A stretch of DNA of 64,000 nt from Chitinophagales bacterium 33-2 (lineage in GTDB: Bacteria > Bacteroidota > Bacteroidia > Chitinophagales > Chitinophagaceae), in contig MWYV01000038.1 of assembly GCA_002050435.1 (NCBI GenBank), forward strand, positions 1 through 64,000, in the 5' to 3' direction. Below, in pieces: positions 33,642 through 43,129 of the stretch. Every line of letters begins with the position of its first letter. Within the stretch, counting starts at the first letter, position 1. Position numbers and translations under genes: made by a program. The notes under the pieces were generated by a model, which did not search any database, was not told where the DNA came from, and saw only the letters and a list, made by a program, of their open reading frames with translations.

Positions 33642-34726
33642 CAGCTGAATGGAATCTTTACAACTTTAGCCTTTAAAAGTTTCTCCCTTATTTTGATATA
33701 CACTTCGGAATCGGTTGAAGCCGATGGCAACTCCATATAACCCATGCCTATTGCTTTACCCAGACTTGGTGATTGTGTTCCCGAAGTGACATAACCAATT
33801 TTTTTTCCATCTGCATGGCAGATCTCATATCCGTGGCGCGGAATGCCTTTATCAATCATTTCAAATCCTGCCAGTTTCCTTTTAATGCCTTCTTCTTTTT
33901 GCTGCTGCAAAATCTGTTTTGCTGTAAAGGAATCTTTAGACAGCTTGGTGATCCATCCAAGCCCCGCTTCAAGCGGAGAAGTGGTATCATCTATGTCATT
34001 CCCATAAAGGCAATAACCCATTTCCAGTCGCAGTGTGTCTCTGGCAGCAAGTCCAATGGGACGAATACCCTGGCCGCCGGCTTCAAAAATGGCATTCCAG
34101 ATTTTATCGGCATTGTCATTTTTATCCTCAAAATAAATTTCAACGCCACCGGCACCTGTGTATCCCGTTGCGCTGACCAGAACATTTTCAACACCTGCAA
34201 ATTTGCCTTTGGTAAAAGTGTAGTACTTAAGGTTGAGGATGTCCATTTCTGTAAGACCCTGCAAAATGCGTGTGGCATTGGGTCCCTGAACCGCAAGCAA
34301 ACAGGTTTCTTCAGAAATATTATGGATCTCCGCGTTGTTCTGATTGTGTTGCTGGATCCAGTTCCAATCTTTTTCAATATTGCTTGCATTCACAACAATC
34401 ATGTACACCTTATTTTCTTCAATGCAATAGATCAGGAGGTCATCAATGATCCCGCCCTCCTCGTTGGTCATGCAACTATATTGGGCCTTCCCGGTGGTAA
34501 GTTTGGAAGCATCGTTGGTGGTAAGGCGCTGGATCAAGTCAAGTGCATGTTCGCCTTTTAAGATAAATTCACCCATGTGACTCACATCAAAAACCCCGGC
34601 ATTCTTTCTCACGGCGTTATGCTCTTCATTAATACCTGAATAGCTGATCGGCATGTTATAGCCAGCAAATTCAGCCATTTTCGCACCCATCTCCACATGC
34701 TTCCGGGTAAAAGGAGTCTGCTTCAT
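33641..34726 (-). CDS. gcvT: Glycine cleavage system T protein (aminomethyltransferase)
   Basis: Transfers the methylene unit from the lipoyl H protein to tetrahydrofolate and releases ammonia. The 361-aa length from ATG 34726 matches the family; the open frame to 34795 adds an implausible extension. Motifs: [34 protein letters not shown], and [22 protein letters not shown]. The P and H proteins are not in this window. Minus-strand TATTTTTG at 34744-34751 may be its -7 element. It is the first gene of the operon with the SRPBCC protein and ComB. Confidence 0.95.
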   Translation of the reverse strand: MKQTPFTRKHVEMGAKMAEFAGYNMPISYSGINEEHNAVRKNAGVFDVSHMGEFILKGEHALDLIQRLTTNDASKLTTGKAQYSCMTNEEGGIIDDLLIYCIEENKVYMIVVNASNIEKDWNWIQQHNQNNAEIHNISEETCLLAVQGPNATRILQGLTEMDILNLKYYTFTKGKFAGVENVLVSATGYTGAGGVEIYFEDKNDNADKIWNAIFEAGGQGIRPIGLAARDTLRLEMGYCLYGNDIDDTTSPLEAGLGWITKLSKDSFTAKQILQQQKEEGIKRKLAGFEMIDKGIPRHGYEICHADGKKIGYVTSGTQSPSLGKAIGMGYMELPSASTDSEVYIKIREKLLKAKVVKIPFS

Positions 34727-34860
34727 ATTCAAAATTTGGAAAGCAAAAATAAGGAAAGGAAAATAGCCGGGAGGAATTGAGTTGATTCGCGCCATTCCTG
34801 AAAAAAGGCACTTGCTACGAATTAATGATAAAGGTTTTTATTTGTTATAATATTCTCTAG

Positions 34861-35778
34861 ATGAACAACAGTAAAGCGCTGATTTTATGGTTTGCATTCA
34901 CCCTGCTGAATATGGCCGTATTTGTTTTCAGGGACCATTTTCAATACCACCCTTACCGATCTTATGCCACGCTGTATGGTCAATGTAAAAGCGATTGCAA
35001 AGATTTGTGGATCAAAGATTATACAACGAAAGAAAAAACAGAAGAACTTATTGCAGCAAAAGCGATCAGTACAGCTTTTATTGATGATTCAGTTCGCACG
35101 GCGTTTAGTAAAATAGTGCTGATCACAGATCATCTTTATCAAAAGCTGGGAAGCAGGTCCGGACTGCCTGAAGAGAAATTCAGACAGCTTGGTTCATTGG
35201 AACAATATGTTTCCGGAATGGCAAATCAAAAGGACAGCTTTTGGTGCGGTATCTATACAGGAATGGTAGCGATGTTCGCATCGTCGCATGATATAGTAAC
35301 GAGGCAGGTCGAAATAAAAAAAGATGGTGAATCGCACATGGTAGTGGAGGCCTATTTACCTGAAGAAAATAAATGGATACTTACCGATCCAACATTTGGT
35401 CTGTTGGGGATGAAAAACAAAAATAATGAGTGGCTGAACCTGCAAACTTTCAGGAAAGCGCTCGAAGGCGGAGGTGAGATCCGGTTGCTCAGCAGGGTAC
35501 AGGGGCAGCTTCAATATGCCCTTTTAGATCCAACCCAACCTTTCCTTCAGAAATTCTATTTGGGAAAGAGTGCAGTTGATTATTATTATCATAGCACTGT
35601 TTTAAGGGAAGTGTATCAACCAATAAAAAAAATGCAGCGTTACCTGCTTCCTGTTTCGTGGTATGACCACTATTCCGAAAACCCTCCCTTTCAATTTTGG
35701 TTTTACTTGAAGATCACCCTGGTCTTTTCCTGGCTCTTCTTATCGATCGTTTTATTAGTTAGAAAATTTTCCAAATAA
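34861..35778 (+). CDS. Membrane protein with transglutaminase-like domain
   Basis: A 305-aa protein with membrane helices near residues 6-23 and 280-300 and an extracytoplasmic domain between them. A transglutaminase/cysteine-protease-like triad is visible: C129 in DSFWCGIYTGM, H159 in GESHMVVEAYLP, and D176 in WILTDPTFG, with the usual spacing and the Trp before Cys. Catalysis is not proven. The protein could be an amide-forming or peptide-cleaving enzyme, or an inactive scaffold. It is divergent from the gcvT operon and has no obvious co-transcribed partner. Confidence 0.68.
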   Translation: MNNSKALILWFAFTLLNMAVFVFRDHFQYHPYRSYATLYGQCKSDCKDLWIKDYTTKEKTEELIAAKAISTAFIDDSVRTAFSKIVLITDHLYQKLGSRSGLPEEKFRQLGSLEQYVSGMANQKDSFWCGIYTGMVAMFASSHDIVTRQVEIKKDGESHMVVEAYLPEENKWILTDPTFGLLGMKNKNNEWLNLQTFRKALEGGGEIRLLSRVQGQLQYALLDPTQPFLQKFYLGKSAVDYYYHSTVLREVYQPIKKMQRYLLPVSWYDHYSENPPFQFWFYLKITLVFSWLFLSIVLLVRKFSK

Positions 35779-35821
35779 TTTTCCCGGAAGATGTTTGTTG
35801 CGAATGAATTGTTTGCACAAT

Positions 35822-35845
35822 AAAAAAAAGCCCCCCGGAGGGAGC
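35822..35845 (-). terminator. Rho-independent terminator of padR-pspC
   Basis: On the minus strand GCTCCC-TCC-GGGGGGC (one G-U pair) is followed by eight T residues, 33 bp after the pspC stop. Confidence 0.85.
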
Positions 35846-35877
35846 TATAGCGCCTGTTAGAGGTGCTTCAACCTAGA

Positions 35878-38025
35878 TCAAATTAATACGGTAAAAAAAG
35901 GCCTGTCAAATGCTACTGTAGTAACGCCTTTTGTTGAAGAGGCTTTTTTAATTACAGACCTGGATGATTTTTGCTGTTTCAACAGTTCGATCTCCCTTTC
36001 CTTTTCCTGAATCATTTTATTTAAGGAATCTACATTATTCGGTGCAGGTGATTGCTGGTATTTATCTGCAGGCAACAGTTCTCCCGTTACCGTCATCACA
36101 TATTCGATATTGGTTAGATATTGGAATAAATGCTTCTGGTGTTCAATCCTTACATCATAATCATTGTTTCTGTTCCTGCGGCGATTTTCCTTGATCTTCA
36201 CATTCACCGGATGTAATTTATCCACTACAGAGGCATCAAAAATGATTCTTTTTCCAACTGGTACCCTGATCTCCACTTCAATTTCCTGTGCTCTGAATTT
36301 ATCATCGGCAGCAATTGCATAACCACTTCCCAGGTGCAAAGCATTCTGGCCTTGTGTAATGGGATAGTGTATGCTCAGCGCACGGTTCAAAGCTTCAGTT
36401 CCTGTACGGCCACGGGATTGTTTTACCAGGTTTACACTGTAAGTGCTGTCGGCGCTTTTGGTCACACGGATCTTTACATTTCCAAGTTTTAAAGAATCTT
36501 CGGTAAAGTCCCAACCTTCATTGGTATCGCTGATGAACCAAAGGCTGCCATTATACCTGATCTGTGGTTCAGGAACATTTACCATTAATGAACTAGTTGT
36601 GGGTTGTGTAACAGGAATCACCTGGCTTGCTTCCCTTGACACGCGGAAGTCACGTACAATGCTGCTCACCAAAAACACCAGTGCGATCCAGCCAATTGTC
36701 CAAAGCGCGCCAAAGATCCACCCCAGGTGGCTTTTCTGCGAACGCACTTTCATGAGCCTTCTCACCAGCCATGTGATAAATGCAACCAGTGGAGCAAGGA
36801 AAAAGAATATGACCGTTCCCCAGAAAAATGTTTTTTGCCATATGCCATCCAAAACAAAATTCAAAACGCTTGATTTTACCGGCCAGAAAGCAGCGCTGCC
36901 GCCAAAGATCAACACAATCAATGCTACAAACAAACCAAAAGCAATGCTCCCAGCAACAAATATGAAGAATGCTTTGATAATGACCCCGATGGCATGACCG
37001 AGGCCAGTTGCAACCGGGCGTGCCACTGAAGAAAATTCACCGGCAAATTCTTTTCCTCTTGTATCTGAAAATTTCTTTGCTTTCTCACCAAATTCCTTTG
37101 CAGAAGTTCTTACTTCTTCGCTCCATTCGTGCGCGCGGGTTTTTATAAATTCCATTTCGTCTTTCACATTCTGGCGGATGCGGTTCACATCCACGGTTTC
37201 GCCACGCATTTCCATTTTTTCAAAAGGACTTTTTGCTTCCGGAAGCACAACCCAGAGAATGATATAGGCCAGTACAAATGTTCCTGTGAGTGAGCCCATA
37301 AAAAAGCCGGGGATATTAACGCCATGACTGTAGTCGAATATAAAATTGAACATGCTCAAAATAATATTCAACAGGAATGGTGCGGCGAAAATGATACGAA
37401 TGGCTGTTGCAGATTTGTTGAAATAGGCCGAAAGACCACCGGCCACACCACCAATCATTTTATCATCAGGATTTCTGAAAAGCCTTTTACCTACAAAAAT
37501 TTCGAGATTTTTAGCCGGAAGGATGATCCATAAAAGGATATAGATAATAAATCCGAATCCGAATCCGCCAAAGCTGATGATGGCGAACAGCAGCCTTACC
37601 ACAGCCGGGTCCACATTCATATAATTTGCCAGCCCGGAACAAACACCGCCCAGGAACTTGTCGGAAGTGTCGCGGTATAAGCGGCCCTGAAACCTTTTTG
37701 AGCCGGTAGAAAAAGTTGTCTGCTCCTGCGACGCGTAAGTTCCAGCGTTTTCTGCAGCATCCACTTCTTCAAAATCTTCTATGCGGCCCATGGAGGTAAC
37801 GATCTCTTCAATGTCTTCGCCGGTGATTGCCGTCTGACCTTTTTTTATTTTATCGTTCATCAGTTCTGCAATCCTGCTTTCAATATCATTGATGATCTCA
37901 TCACGTCCTTCTTCATTGATGAAGTACCTGCGCAGACTATCAATATATTTTTGCAAGATTTCATATGCTGCGTCCTCGATTGGTATCACCCTGCCAGATA
38001 AGTTTATGTTGATGATCTTTTTCAT
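35878..38025 (-). CDS. PspC-domain multi-pass membrane protein
   Basis: A 715-aa inner-membrane protein. The N-terminal cytoplasmic helical region (1-110) is followed by two PspC domains: about 113-172 (RLYRDTSDKFLGGVCSGLANY) and about 180-265 (RLFRNPDDKMIGGVAGGLSAYF). Further helices, a periplasmic beta-rich segment, and a C-terminal coiled coil (EKEREIELLKQQ) complete it. PspC modules sense or respond to envelope stress. It lies 39 bp downstream of padR and shares its promoter; PadR probably represses both. Such PadR-PspC pairs are common in Bacteroidota. Confidence 0.92.
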   Translation of the reverse strand: MKKIININLSGRVIPIEDAAYEILQKYIDSLRRYFINEEGRDEIINDIESRIAELMNDKIKKGQTAITGEDIEEIVTSMGRIEDFEEVDAAENAGTYASQEQTTFSTGSKRFQGRLYRDTSDKFLGGVCSGLANYMNVDPAVVRLLFAIISFGGFGFGFIIYILLWIILPAKNLEIFVGKRLFRNPDDKMIGGVAGGLSAYFNKSATAIRIIFAAPFLLNIILSMFNFIFDYSHGVNIPGFFMGSLTGTFVLAYIILWVVLPEAKSPFEKMEMRGETVDVNRIRQNVKDEMEFIKTRAHEWSEEVRTSAKEFGEKAKKFSDTRGKEFAGEFSSVARPVATGLGHAIGVIIKAFFIFVAGSIAFGLFVALIVLIFGGSAAFWPVKSSVLNFVLDGIWQKTFFWGTVIFFFLAPLVAFITWLVRRLMKVRSQKSHLGWIFGALWTIGWIALVFLVSSIVRDFRVSREASQVIPVTQPTTSSLMVNVPEPQIRYNGSLWFISDTNEGWDFTEDSLKLGNVKIRVTKSADSTYSVNLVKQSRGRTGTEALNRALSIHYPITQGQNALHLGSGYAIAADDKFRAQEIEVEIRVPVGKRIIFDASVVDKLHPVNVKIKENRRRNRNNDYDVRIEHQKHLFQYLTNIEYVMTVTGELLPADKYQQSPAPNNVDSLNKMIQEKEREIELLKQQKSSRSVIKKASSTKGVTTVAFDRPFFTVLI

Positions 38026-38064
38026 TTTTTTTCGATTTGGTTGAAGCCTCCGCTGCGGCGGAGA

Positions 38065-38403
38065 TTAATTGTTTTCTTTTGTTTTGGTTACTGCATTCAC
38101 GCCATTGGATAGTTCCATCCAGGTCTGTTGCAATTCCTTATAAAAGGCGTCGCCTTTTTCAGTAAGAGAAAAATATTTTCTTGGCGGACCTGAGTTGCTT
38201 TCTACCCAGCGGTAAGTCAGCATGTCGGCATTTTTCAATCTGGTGAGCAAGGGATAAAGCGTTCCTTCCAGTATTTGAAGATTGGCCATTTTCATTTCCT
38301 CCACAATATCACTGGGGTAAGCTTCGCCCCGGCGTATGACAGAGAGAATGCAAAACTCCAGTATCCCTTTCCTCATCTGGCTCTGTGTATTCTCGATATT
38401 CAT
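38065..38403 (-). CDS. PadR-family transcriptional regulator
   Basis: A 112-aa winged-helix repressor with the family pattern MRKGILEFCILSVIRRGEAYPSDIVEEMK, ILEGTLYPLLTRLKNADML, and GPPRKYFSLTEKG. It has the short C-terminal helix of subfamily-2 PadR proteins. It is the first gene of the padR-pspC operon. A 10-bp perfect inverted repeat covers its promoter -33 region, so autorepression is likely. The inducer is unknown. Confidence 0.95.
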   Translation of the reverse strand: MNIENTQSQMRKGILEFCILSVIRRGEAYPSDIVEEMKMANLQILEGTLYPLLTRLKNADMLTYRWVESNSGPPRKYFSLTEKGDAFYKELQQTWMELSNGVNAVTKTKENN

Positions 38404-38462
38404 TTCTCTGAGTTTTTCCTTGCCCGGTTCAGGGTTAAAGGGTTTATTGATAATTGCTGGAG

Positions 38463-38493
38463 CAAAACTAAAGTATTATTTGGTACTTGGCAA
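38463..38493 (-). promoter_or_regulatory. padR-pspC promoter
   Basis: On the minus strand TTG (38493-38491) and TAGTTTTG (38470-38463) are spaced 20 bp, a full match to the Bacteroidota -33/-7 arrangement. The predicted transcript starts about 50 bp before the padR ATG. Confidence 0.75.
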
Positions 38494-38508
38494 CACATAG
38501 TACCAAAT
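38478..38508. promoter_or_regulatory. Candidate PadR operator
   Basis: Perfect inverted repeat ATTTGGTACT-N11-AGTACCAAAT. Its central spacer contains the -33 TTG of the padR promoter, so a bound dimer would block RNA polymerase. Confidence 0.72.
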
Positions 38509-38520
38509 ATTTTCTAGTAT

Positions 38521-38970
38521 TAGGTCAAGGGCAGAATAGGAAAGCTTTTCAACTGTCTGACAGTCAGTAATATAAGTTCAAATGGAAGCCCGGAGCGTGT
38601 CGAAAAATATTTTCGAAAGGAATTTTTTACTAACAAACGGTAACTATTGCCCAAGGGTAGAAAAGTGAATGAAAGTAAGATTTGCACGATTTTCCAATGT
38701 AAGGGTTTGTTGTTTAGAAACACCTCCAGCTCCCAGAACCTCAAGCTGGATAGAATTGTTCCCCGACTGAAGTTAAAATTCTTGTATAGTCAATCCTGCA
38801 GGGGAGACTTTGCCAGTTTCTGGTATCAGCCCTTTCTGTTACAAGATTCAATAGTTTGAGTCATGCCGCCAGCGCCTCCTGTTGAACTTTCCTCTTTTTT
38901 TCTTCGCTTTTCTCAGGAGTGTTTCAGTTGCAATTAGTAATGAACCAGAAGCAACAATTATAGAAGGGAA
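38521..38970. other. Unassigned gap between padR and the oxygenase gene
   Basis: About 450 bp. Open frames here lack any protein-like conservation I can recognise and were not called. The stretch holds a small palindrome TCGAAAA-ATA-TTTTCGA (38600-38616). It could be decayed DNA. No terminator or promoter for the oxygenase gene is evident. Confidence 0.45.
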
Positions 38971-39915
38971 TTATTTTTTCAAACCGATTTCTCTCAATCT
39001 TTCATCAAGGTATTCACCCGCGGTGGCATCTTCGTAAGCTTTTTGATGATCTGTATCAATACAACCTTCCAGGCAGGCAAGATTCATATTGCCTTTGGGA
39101 TGAAGGAAAAATGGAATTGAAAATCTTGAAGTGGCCCAAAGCTCTCTGGGCGGATTTACAACTCTGTGTGTTGTGGAGCGCAGTTTATTGTTGGTGAGCC
39201 TTTGTAACATGTCACCTACATTCACTACAATTTGTTCAGGCAATGAAGTAACGCCTACCCATTCATTTTGTTTGGTTAGTATTTGCAATCCATCTGCAGA
39301 AGCGCCCACCAGTAGTGTGATCAGGTTGATGTCTTCGTGTTGTTCCGCGCGGATCGCAGATTTAGGTTCGTTTTTAATTGGCGGATAATGTATGGCCCTG
39401 AGAATGGAATTGCCATTATGTACCCATTCGTCAAAATAATTTTCATCCAGTTGAAGGTACAGGGCAATTGCTCTTAATAATGATGTTCCTGATTTTTCAA
39501 AATTTTCATAGGCTTTAAGCAAGGTGGGAGAGAACTCCGGCACTTCAGAAACCATTACATTATCCGGATATTCTTCTTTAACCGGATCATTGTCTTCCAC
39601 GGTTTGTCCAAACTGGAAAAACTCTTTCAGATCCGGAGCATCAAAACCTTTTGCGTGTTCTCTACCAAATGAGGTGTAACCCCGCTGACCTGCCAGTTCT
39701 TTTTTCTCATAAGACAACTTCACATCATCGGAGAGCGAAAAAAATTGTTGAACGTATTTATACAGATCGGCAATGAGGTCGTCCGGGATGCCGTGATTTT
39801 TTACAGCAACAAAGCCTACTTCCTCATAGGCTTGTCCCAGCTTTTTTACAAATTCTTTCTTTTTTTGCTCATCGCCGCTTAGAAATTCTTCAAGATCAAC
39901 AACAGGAATATTCAT
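38971..39915 (-). CDS. 2-oxoglutarate/Fe(II)-dependent oxygenase, isopenicillin-N-synthase-like
   Basis: A 314-aa cytoplasmic non-heme iron oxygenase. Fe ligands are visible as H and D in EQHEDINLITLL and H in STTHRVVNP; the 2-oxoglutarate Arg lies in SRFSIPFF. The N-terminal MNIPVVDLEEF and GFVAVKNHGIP are typical of the DIOX_N domain. Relatives act on small metabolites such as amino-acid-derived or flavonoid-like compounds, and the substrate here is unknown. It stands alone on the minus strand, 38 bp after the exbD-like gene stop. Confidence 0.92.
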   Translation of the reverse strand: MNIPVVDLEEFLSGDEQKKKEFVKKLGQAYEEVGFVAVKNHGIPDDLIADLYKYVQQFFSLSDDVKLSYEKKELAGQRGYTSFGREHAKGFDAPDLKEFFQFGQTVEDNDPVKEEYPDNVMVSEVPEFSPTLLKAYENFEKSGTSLLRAIALYLQLDENYFDEWVHNGNSILRAIHYPPIKNEPKSAIRAEQHEDINLITLLVGASADGLQILTKQNEWVGVTSLPEQIVVNVGDMLQRLTNNKLRSTTHRVVNPPRELWATSRFSIPFFLHPKGNMNLACLEGCIDTDHQKAYEDATAGEYLDERLREIGLKK

Positions 39916-39953
39916 ATTGTATAATTAGAAAAGTAAAATTACGCTGAAATCAT

Positions 39954-40439
39954 TTAAAATCCAGAAGGGCTTAAAACAGCATATTCTTCCTTTTCAGGAT
40001 CCATAACTACATATTTTTCGATGTTGGAGATCAGCATTTCATCCAGAACGTCCACCAGGTTCTGATAGGTAGCATCTGGAGTTATTTTGATCAGCACCGT
40101 GAGTTCATTCCCGGTGGCGGCTTTTTTGACCTGTAGCTTTTGGCGCAGCTCATTGTAATCAATTTCCTTAAGATCGGTTTTCTCGGCCATGCCCTCATAA
40201 TAAAAAAGAACATTATTTGCACCGAGGATCACAGTTGCTGATTTGCTTTCTGCAACCGATGGTCGATTGCTGGAAGTTGCCGGCATTACCAGTTTAAAAA
40301 CATGGGCTTCCATCATGGTTGATGTAAATATGAAAAAGGTGATCAGCAAAAATCCAAGGTCCACAAGCGGTGTCATATCCAATAATATTTCTGTTGCCGC
40401 TCCTTTTGCTGCAATTGGTTTGTCGTTCAATAGGTTCAT
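39954..40439 (-). CDS. ExbD/TolR-family biopolymer transport protein
   Basis: A 161-aa protein with one N-terminal membrane helix (about 26-42) that carries the functionally essential Asp just before it (LLDMTPLVDLGFLLITFF). The periplasmic C-terminal domain is of ExbD size. It normally works with ExbB and TonB (or TolQ) to use proton motive force. No exbB or tonB lies in the window, so it probably partners with products encoded elsewhere. It is divergent from the universal stress protein gene, with 84 bp between starts. Confidence 0.9.
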   Translation of the reverse strand: MNLLNDKPIAAKGAATEILLDMTPLVDLGFLLITFFIFTSTMMEAHVFKLVMPATSSNRPSVAESKSATVILGANNVLFYYEGMAEKTDLKEIDYNELRQKLQVKKAATGNELTVLIKITPDATYQNLVDVLDEMLISNIEKYVVMDPEKEEYAVLSPSGF

Positions 40440-40523
40440 AAAATGTTTTTGTTATGACGGGAATCATTTGGTTTTCCACAAAAGATGGTGACCTGAAACC
40501 GGAATTCTTTGTACTTTTTCATT

Positions 40524-41318
40524 ATGAAAAAAATACTGGTAGCTACTGATTTTTCTCCTTCGGCTGATAATGCCATTCATTATGCAGCTCGTATGGCACA
40601 ACAAATCAACGCAGGTTTGATCTTATTGCATGTGTACCAGATCCCCATTAGTATGAGCGATGTACCGGTTTTAATGGTTTCAGCAGAAGAATTAAAAAAC
40701 AATGCAGAGACGGGGTTGAAAAAAACCGAAGAGGCGTTGCGGGCAAAAATCAGTGGTGTGGAGATTGAAACCATCAGCAGGCTGGGAGATGTAGTTGGAG
40801 AGATCAATGAAATTTGTGAAAAGCAGCAGCCATTTGCAGTTATCGTTGGTAAACGCGGCGCCTCAGGTGTTGAACAGTTTTTGTTTGGCAGCACCGCACT
40901 TTCCGTAATACGTTCATCACGCACACCGGTTATTACCGTTCCCGATACTATACATGAATTTAAACTACAGCAGGTTGCACTTGCTTCAGACGGTAATTTT
41001 CCAGAGGAACATGAAGGCTGGATCAGGAATTTTCTTTTGGAAACCCGTGCACAATTCCACATTGTTCATATAAGTGGAACCAATGCTGACAAAAAAGACA
41101 TCAGTCATATTCTTTCAGACCTGCGACCAGAGATTCACTCCATTACCAGCGAAGACTTTTCAGAAGCAATTGATGCCTTTATGAATAACAACCAGGTAGA
41201 TATGCTAATCGTCCTTCCTCATAAGCACAGCATGATAGAGCGATTGCTATTCAAAACCCATACAGCCGAGCTGATTAAAAACATCAGCTTTCCTGTTCTT
41301 ACGATTGGAGAAGGATAA
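40524..41318 (+). CDS. Universal stress protein, two UspA domains
   Basis: A 264-aa cytoplasmic protein. Domain 1 (residues 1-140) has the full ATP-binding pattern: KKILVATDFSPSADNAIHYA, then GKRGASGVEQFLFGSTALSVIRSSRTPVITVP. Domain 2 (about 150-264) is degenerate but keeps the fold (IVLPHKHSMIERLLFKTHTAELI). TTG 40509 opens the frame; ATG 40524 gives the standard MKKILVATDF start. It is probably induced by stress or slow growth, by analogy with the family. Confidence 0.93.
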   Translation: MKKILVATDFSPSADNAIHYAARMAQQINAGLILLHVYQIPISMSDVPVLMVSAEELKNNAETGLKKTEEALRAKISGVEIETISRLGDVVGEINEICEKQQPFAVIVGKRGASGVEQFLFGSTALSVIRSSRTPVITVPDTIHEFKLQQVALASDGNFPEEHEGWIRNFLLETRAQFHIVHISGTNADKKDISHILSDLRPEIHSITSEDFSEAIDAFMNNNQVDMLIVLPHKHSMIERLLFKTHTAELIKNISFPVLTIGEG

Positions 41319-41375
41319 ACACCTTGCCTGTTTACTATTTACGGATTGAATAAATTCACACCATAAAAATGTTTA

Positions 41376-42812
41376 TTAAAACTCAGCGCTTTTGGGAGTG
41401 CGTGGAAAGGCAATGACATCCCGGATATTGCCCATGCCGGTTACAAATTGAACCATTCTTTCAAAACCCAATCCGAAACCAGCATGGGGAACGGTACCAA
41501 ACCTTCTAGTATCAAGGTACCACCAGAGTTCATCCTGGGACACGCCCATTTCATCCATTCTTCCCGTTAACCTGTCCAGTCTTTCTTCGCGTTGCGAACC
41601 GCCAACGATCTCTCCGATACCAGGCGCAAGAATGTCCATGGCCGCAACGGTCTTTCCATCATCATTCATGCGCATATAAAAAGACTTGATGTCCTTGGGA
41701 TAATTGGTAACAATGACGGGCTTTTTAAAATGTTTCTCAACGAGGTAGCGCTCATGTTCGCTTTGCATATCCATACCCCATTTCACCTCGTACTGAAACT
41801 TTTTTTTCTTGTATGCCGGAGATTGCAATAAAATATCGATCGCTTCTGTATAGGTAATTCTTTCAAATTTATTTTCCACTACGAACCTTAGCTTTTCTAT
41901 AAGATCCAGTTCACTTCTTTCGTTCTGTGGTTTCTGCTTTTCTTCATCAAGAAGTCGCATTCTTAAAAACTCCAGGTCTTCCGCATTTCTTTCCATAACG
42001 TAGCGGATGATATACTGAATAAACGCTTCTGCAAGATCTGCGTTGTCTTCAAGATCATAAAAAGCCATTTCAGGTTCAATCATCCAGAACTCGGCCAGGT
42101 GGCGTGCTGTATTGGAGTTTTCCGCCCGAAAGGTTGGACCAAAAGTATAGATATCGCCAAAAGCGGTTGCTCCCAGCTCTCCCTCCAGTTGTCCGCTTAC
42201 TGTAAGGTTGGTGGCACGTCCAAAAAAATCCTGTGTAAAATCGATGGAGCCTTCTTCAGTCAGGGGTGGATTAATTAATGGAAGCGTGGATACGCGGAAC
42301 ATTTCGCCAGCACCTTCTGCATCACTTGAAGTGATGATTGGGGTGTGTAAATAAATAAATCCTTTGTCGTTAAAAAATTGGTGTACGGCAAAAGCCAATG
42401 AATGCCTGATGCGGAACACAGAACCAAATGTGTTTGTCCTGAAGCGCAGGTGCGCAATTTCCCTTAAAAATTCGAGGCTGTGTTTTTTTGGCTGCAGCGG
42501 ATATTTTTCCGGGTCACTGTCGCCCAAAACTTCAACATGCTCTGCTTTCAGATCCATCTTTTGTCCTTTCCCCAATGAAGCCACCAGTGTACCGGAAACT
42601 TTTAATGAAGCACTTGTGGTCATTCTTTTTAGCAGTTCCTCATCAAACTTTCCCAGTTCCAGCACCACTTGTAAATTATGATTGGTGGAGCCGTCGTTCA
42701 GGGCAATGAACTGGTTGTTTCTGAAAGTGCGCACCCATCCCATAACCGTAACCTGTTGTTCTGCTGGTTCCATTTTAAGAATTTCACTGATCCTGGTGCG
42801 CCTGTTGAACAT
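41376..42812 (-). CDS. asnS: Asparaginyl-tRNA synthetase
   Basis: Charges tRNA-Asn. 478 aa from ATG 42812; the frame is open to 42938, but that extension has no family match. OB-fold: [22 protein letters not shown]. Class II motif 2: [24 protein letters not shown]. Motif 3: [29 protein letters not shown]. The [16 protein letters not shown] stretch separates AsnRS from AspRS. Minus-strand TATCTTTG at 42846-42853 is a probable -7 element. No operon partner. Confidence 0.97.
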   Translation of the reverse strand: MFNRRTRISEILKMEPAEQQVTVMGWVRTFRNNQFIALNDGSTNHNLQVVLELGKFDEELLKRMTTSASLKVSGTLVASLGKGQKMDLKAEHVEVLGDSDPEKYPLQPKKHSLEFLREIAHLRFRTNTFGSVFRIRHSLAFAVHQFFNDKGFIYLHTPIITSSDAEGAGEMFRVSTLPLINPPLTEEGSIDFTQDFFGRATNLTVSGQLEGELGATAFGDIYTFGPTFRAENSNTARHLAEFWMIEPEMAFYDLEDNADLAEAFIQYIIRYVMERNAEDLEFLRMRLLDEEKQKPQNERSELDLIEKLRFVVENKFERITYTEAIDILLQSPAYKKKKFQYEVKWGMDMQSEHERYLVEKHFKKPVIVTNYPKDIKSFYMRMNDDGKTVAAMDILAPGIGEIVGGSQREERLDRLTGRMDEMGVSQDELWWYLDTRRFGTVPHAGFGLGFERMVQFVTGMGNIRDVIAFPRTPKSAEF

Positions 42813-43129
42813 AGTAAAAGATTGTTTGATGATGGTTGAAGTGCGCAAAGATAAACTTAGAAAAGAATTTCCTGCACCTGCTCGACAACCGTTCTGAACA
42901 TAAATATTCCCTTTGTTCTGGCATAAAACCTGCCTCATTGCTACAGTCCGGGTAAGAGGAAAAGGGGTAAAAATTTTTGGATTTCTCTTTTTAGCTGTAT
43001 AATTGCAGCGGAATCGGTTGAGAGATCATCCCTATATTACGCGCAACACCCGTATTTACATTCCATTCATAAACAAATCAATAAGTTAACAGACTGGTTT
43101 TTACCTCTGGTTAGTTCAAACAATTTTTT
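42813..43129. other. Divergent intergenic region asnS / rho
   Basis: About 317 bp with the asnS -7 element (42846-42853). For rho I see only a one-mismatch -7 candidate TACCTCTG at 43102-43109. No hairpin typical of a rho attenuator and no gene were recognised. Confidence 0.5.
42846..42853 (-). promoter_or_regulatory. Probable asnS promoter -7 element
   Basis: Minus-strand TATCTTTG fits TAnnTTTG, 33 bp before the asnS ATG. No -33 TTG is seen at normal spacing. Confidence 0.5.

Noticed and set aside
35822-35845. Riboswitch or attenuator upstream of the transglutaminase-like gene
   Set aside because: The hairpin and T-run are in the orientation that terminates padR-pspC; nothing riboswitch-like precedes 34861.
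38521-38859. Two 70-74-codon frames in the padR-oxygenase gap
   Set aside because: Overlap on opposite strands, no signal peptide or domain, and one begins with TTG in a sequence full of stops on both sides.
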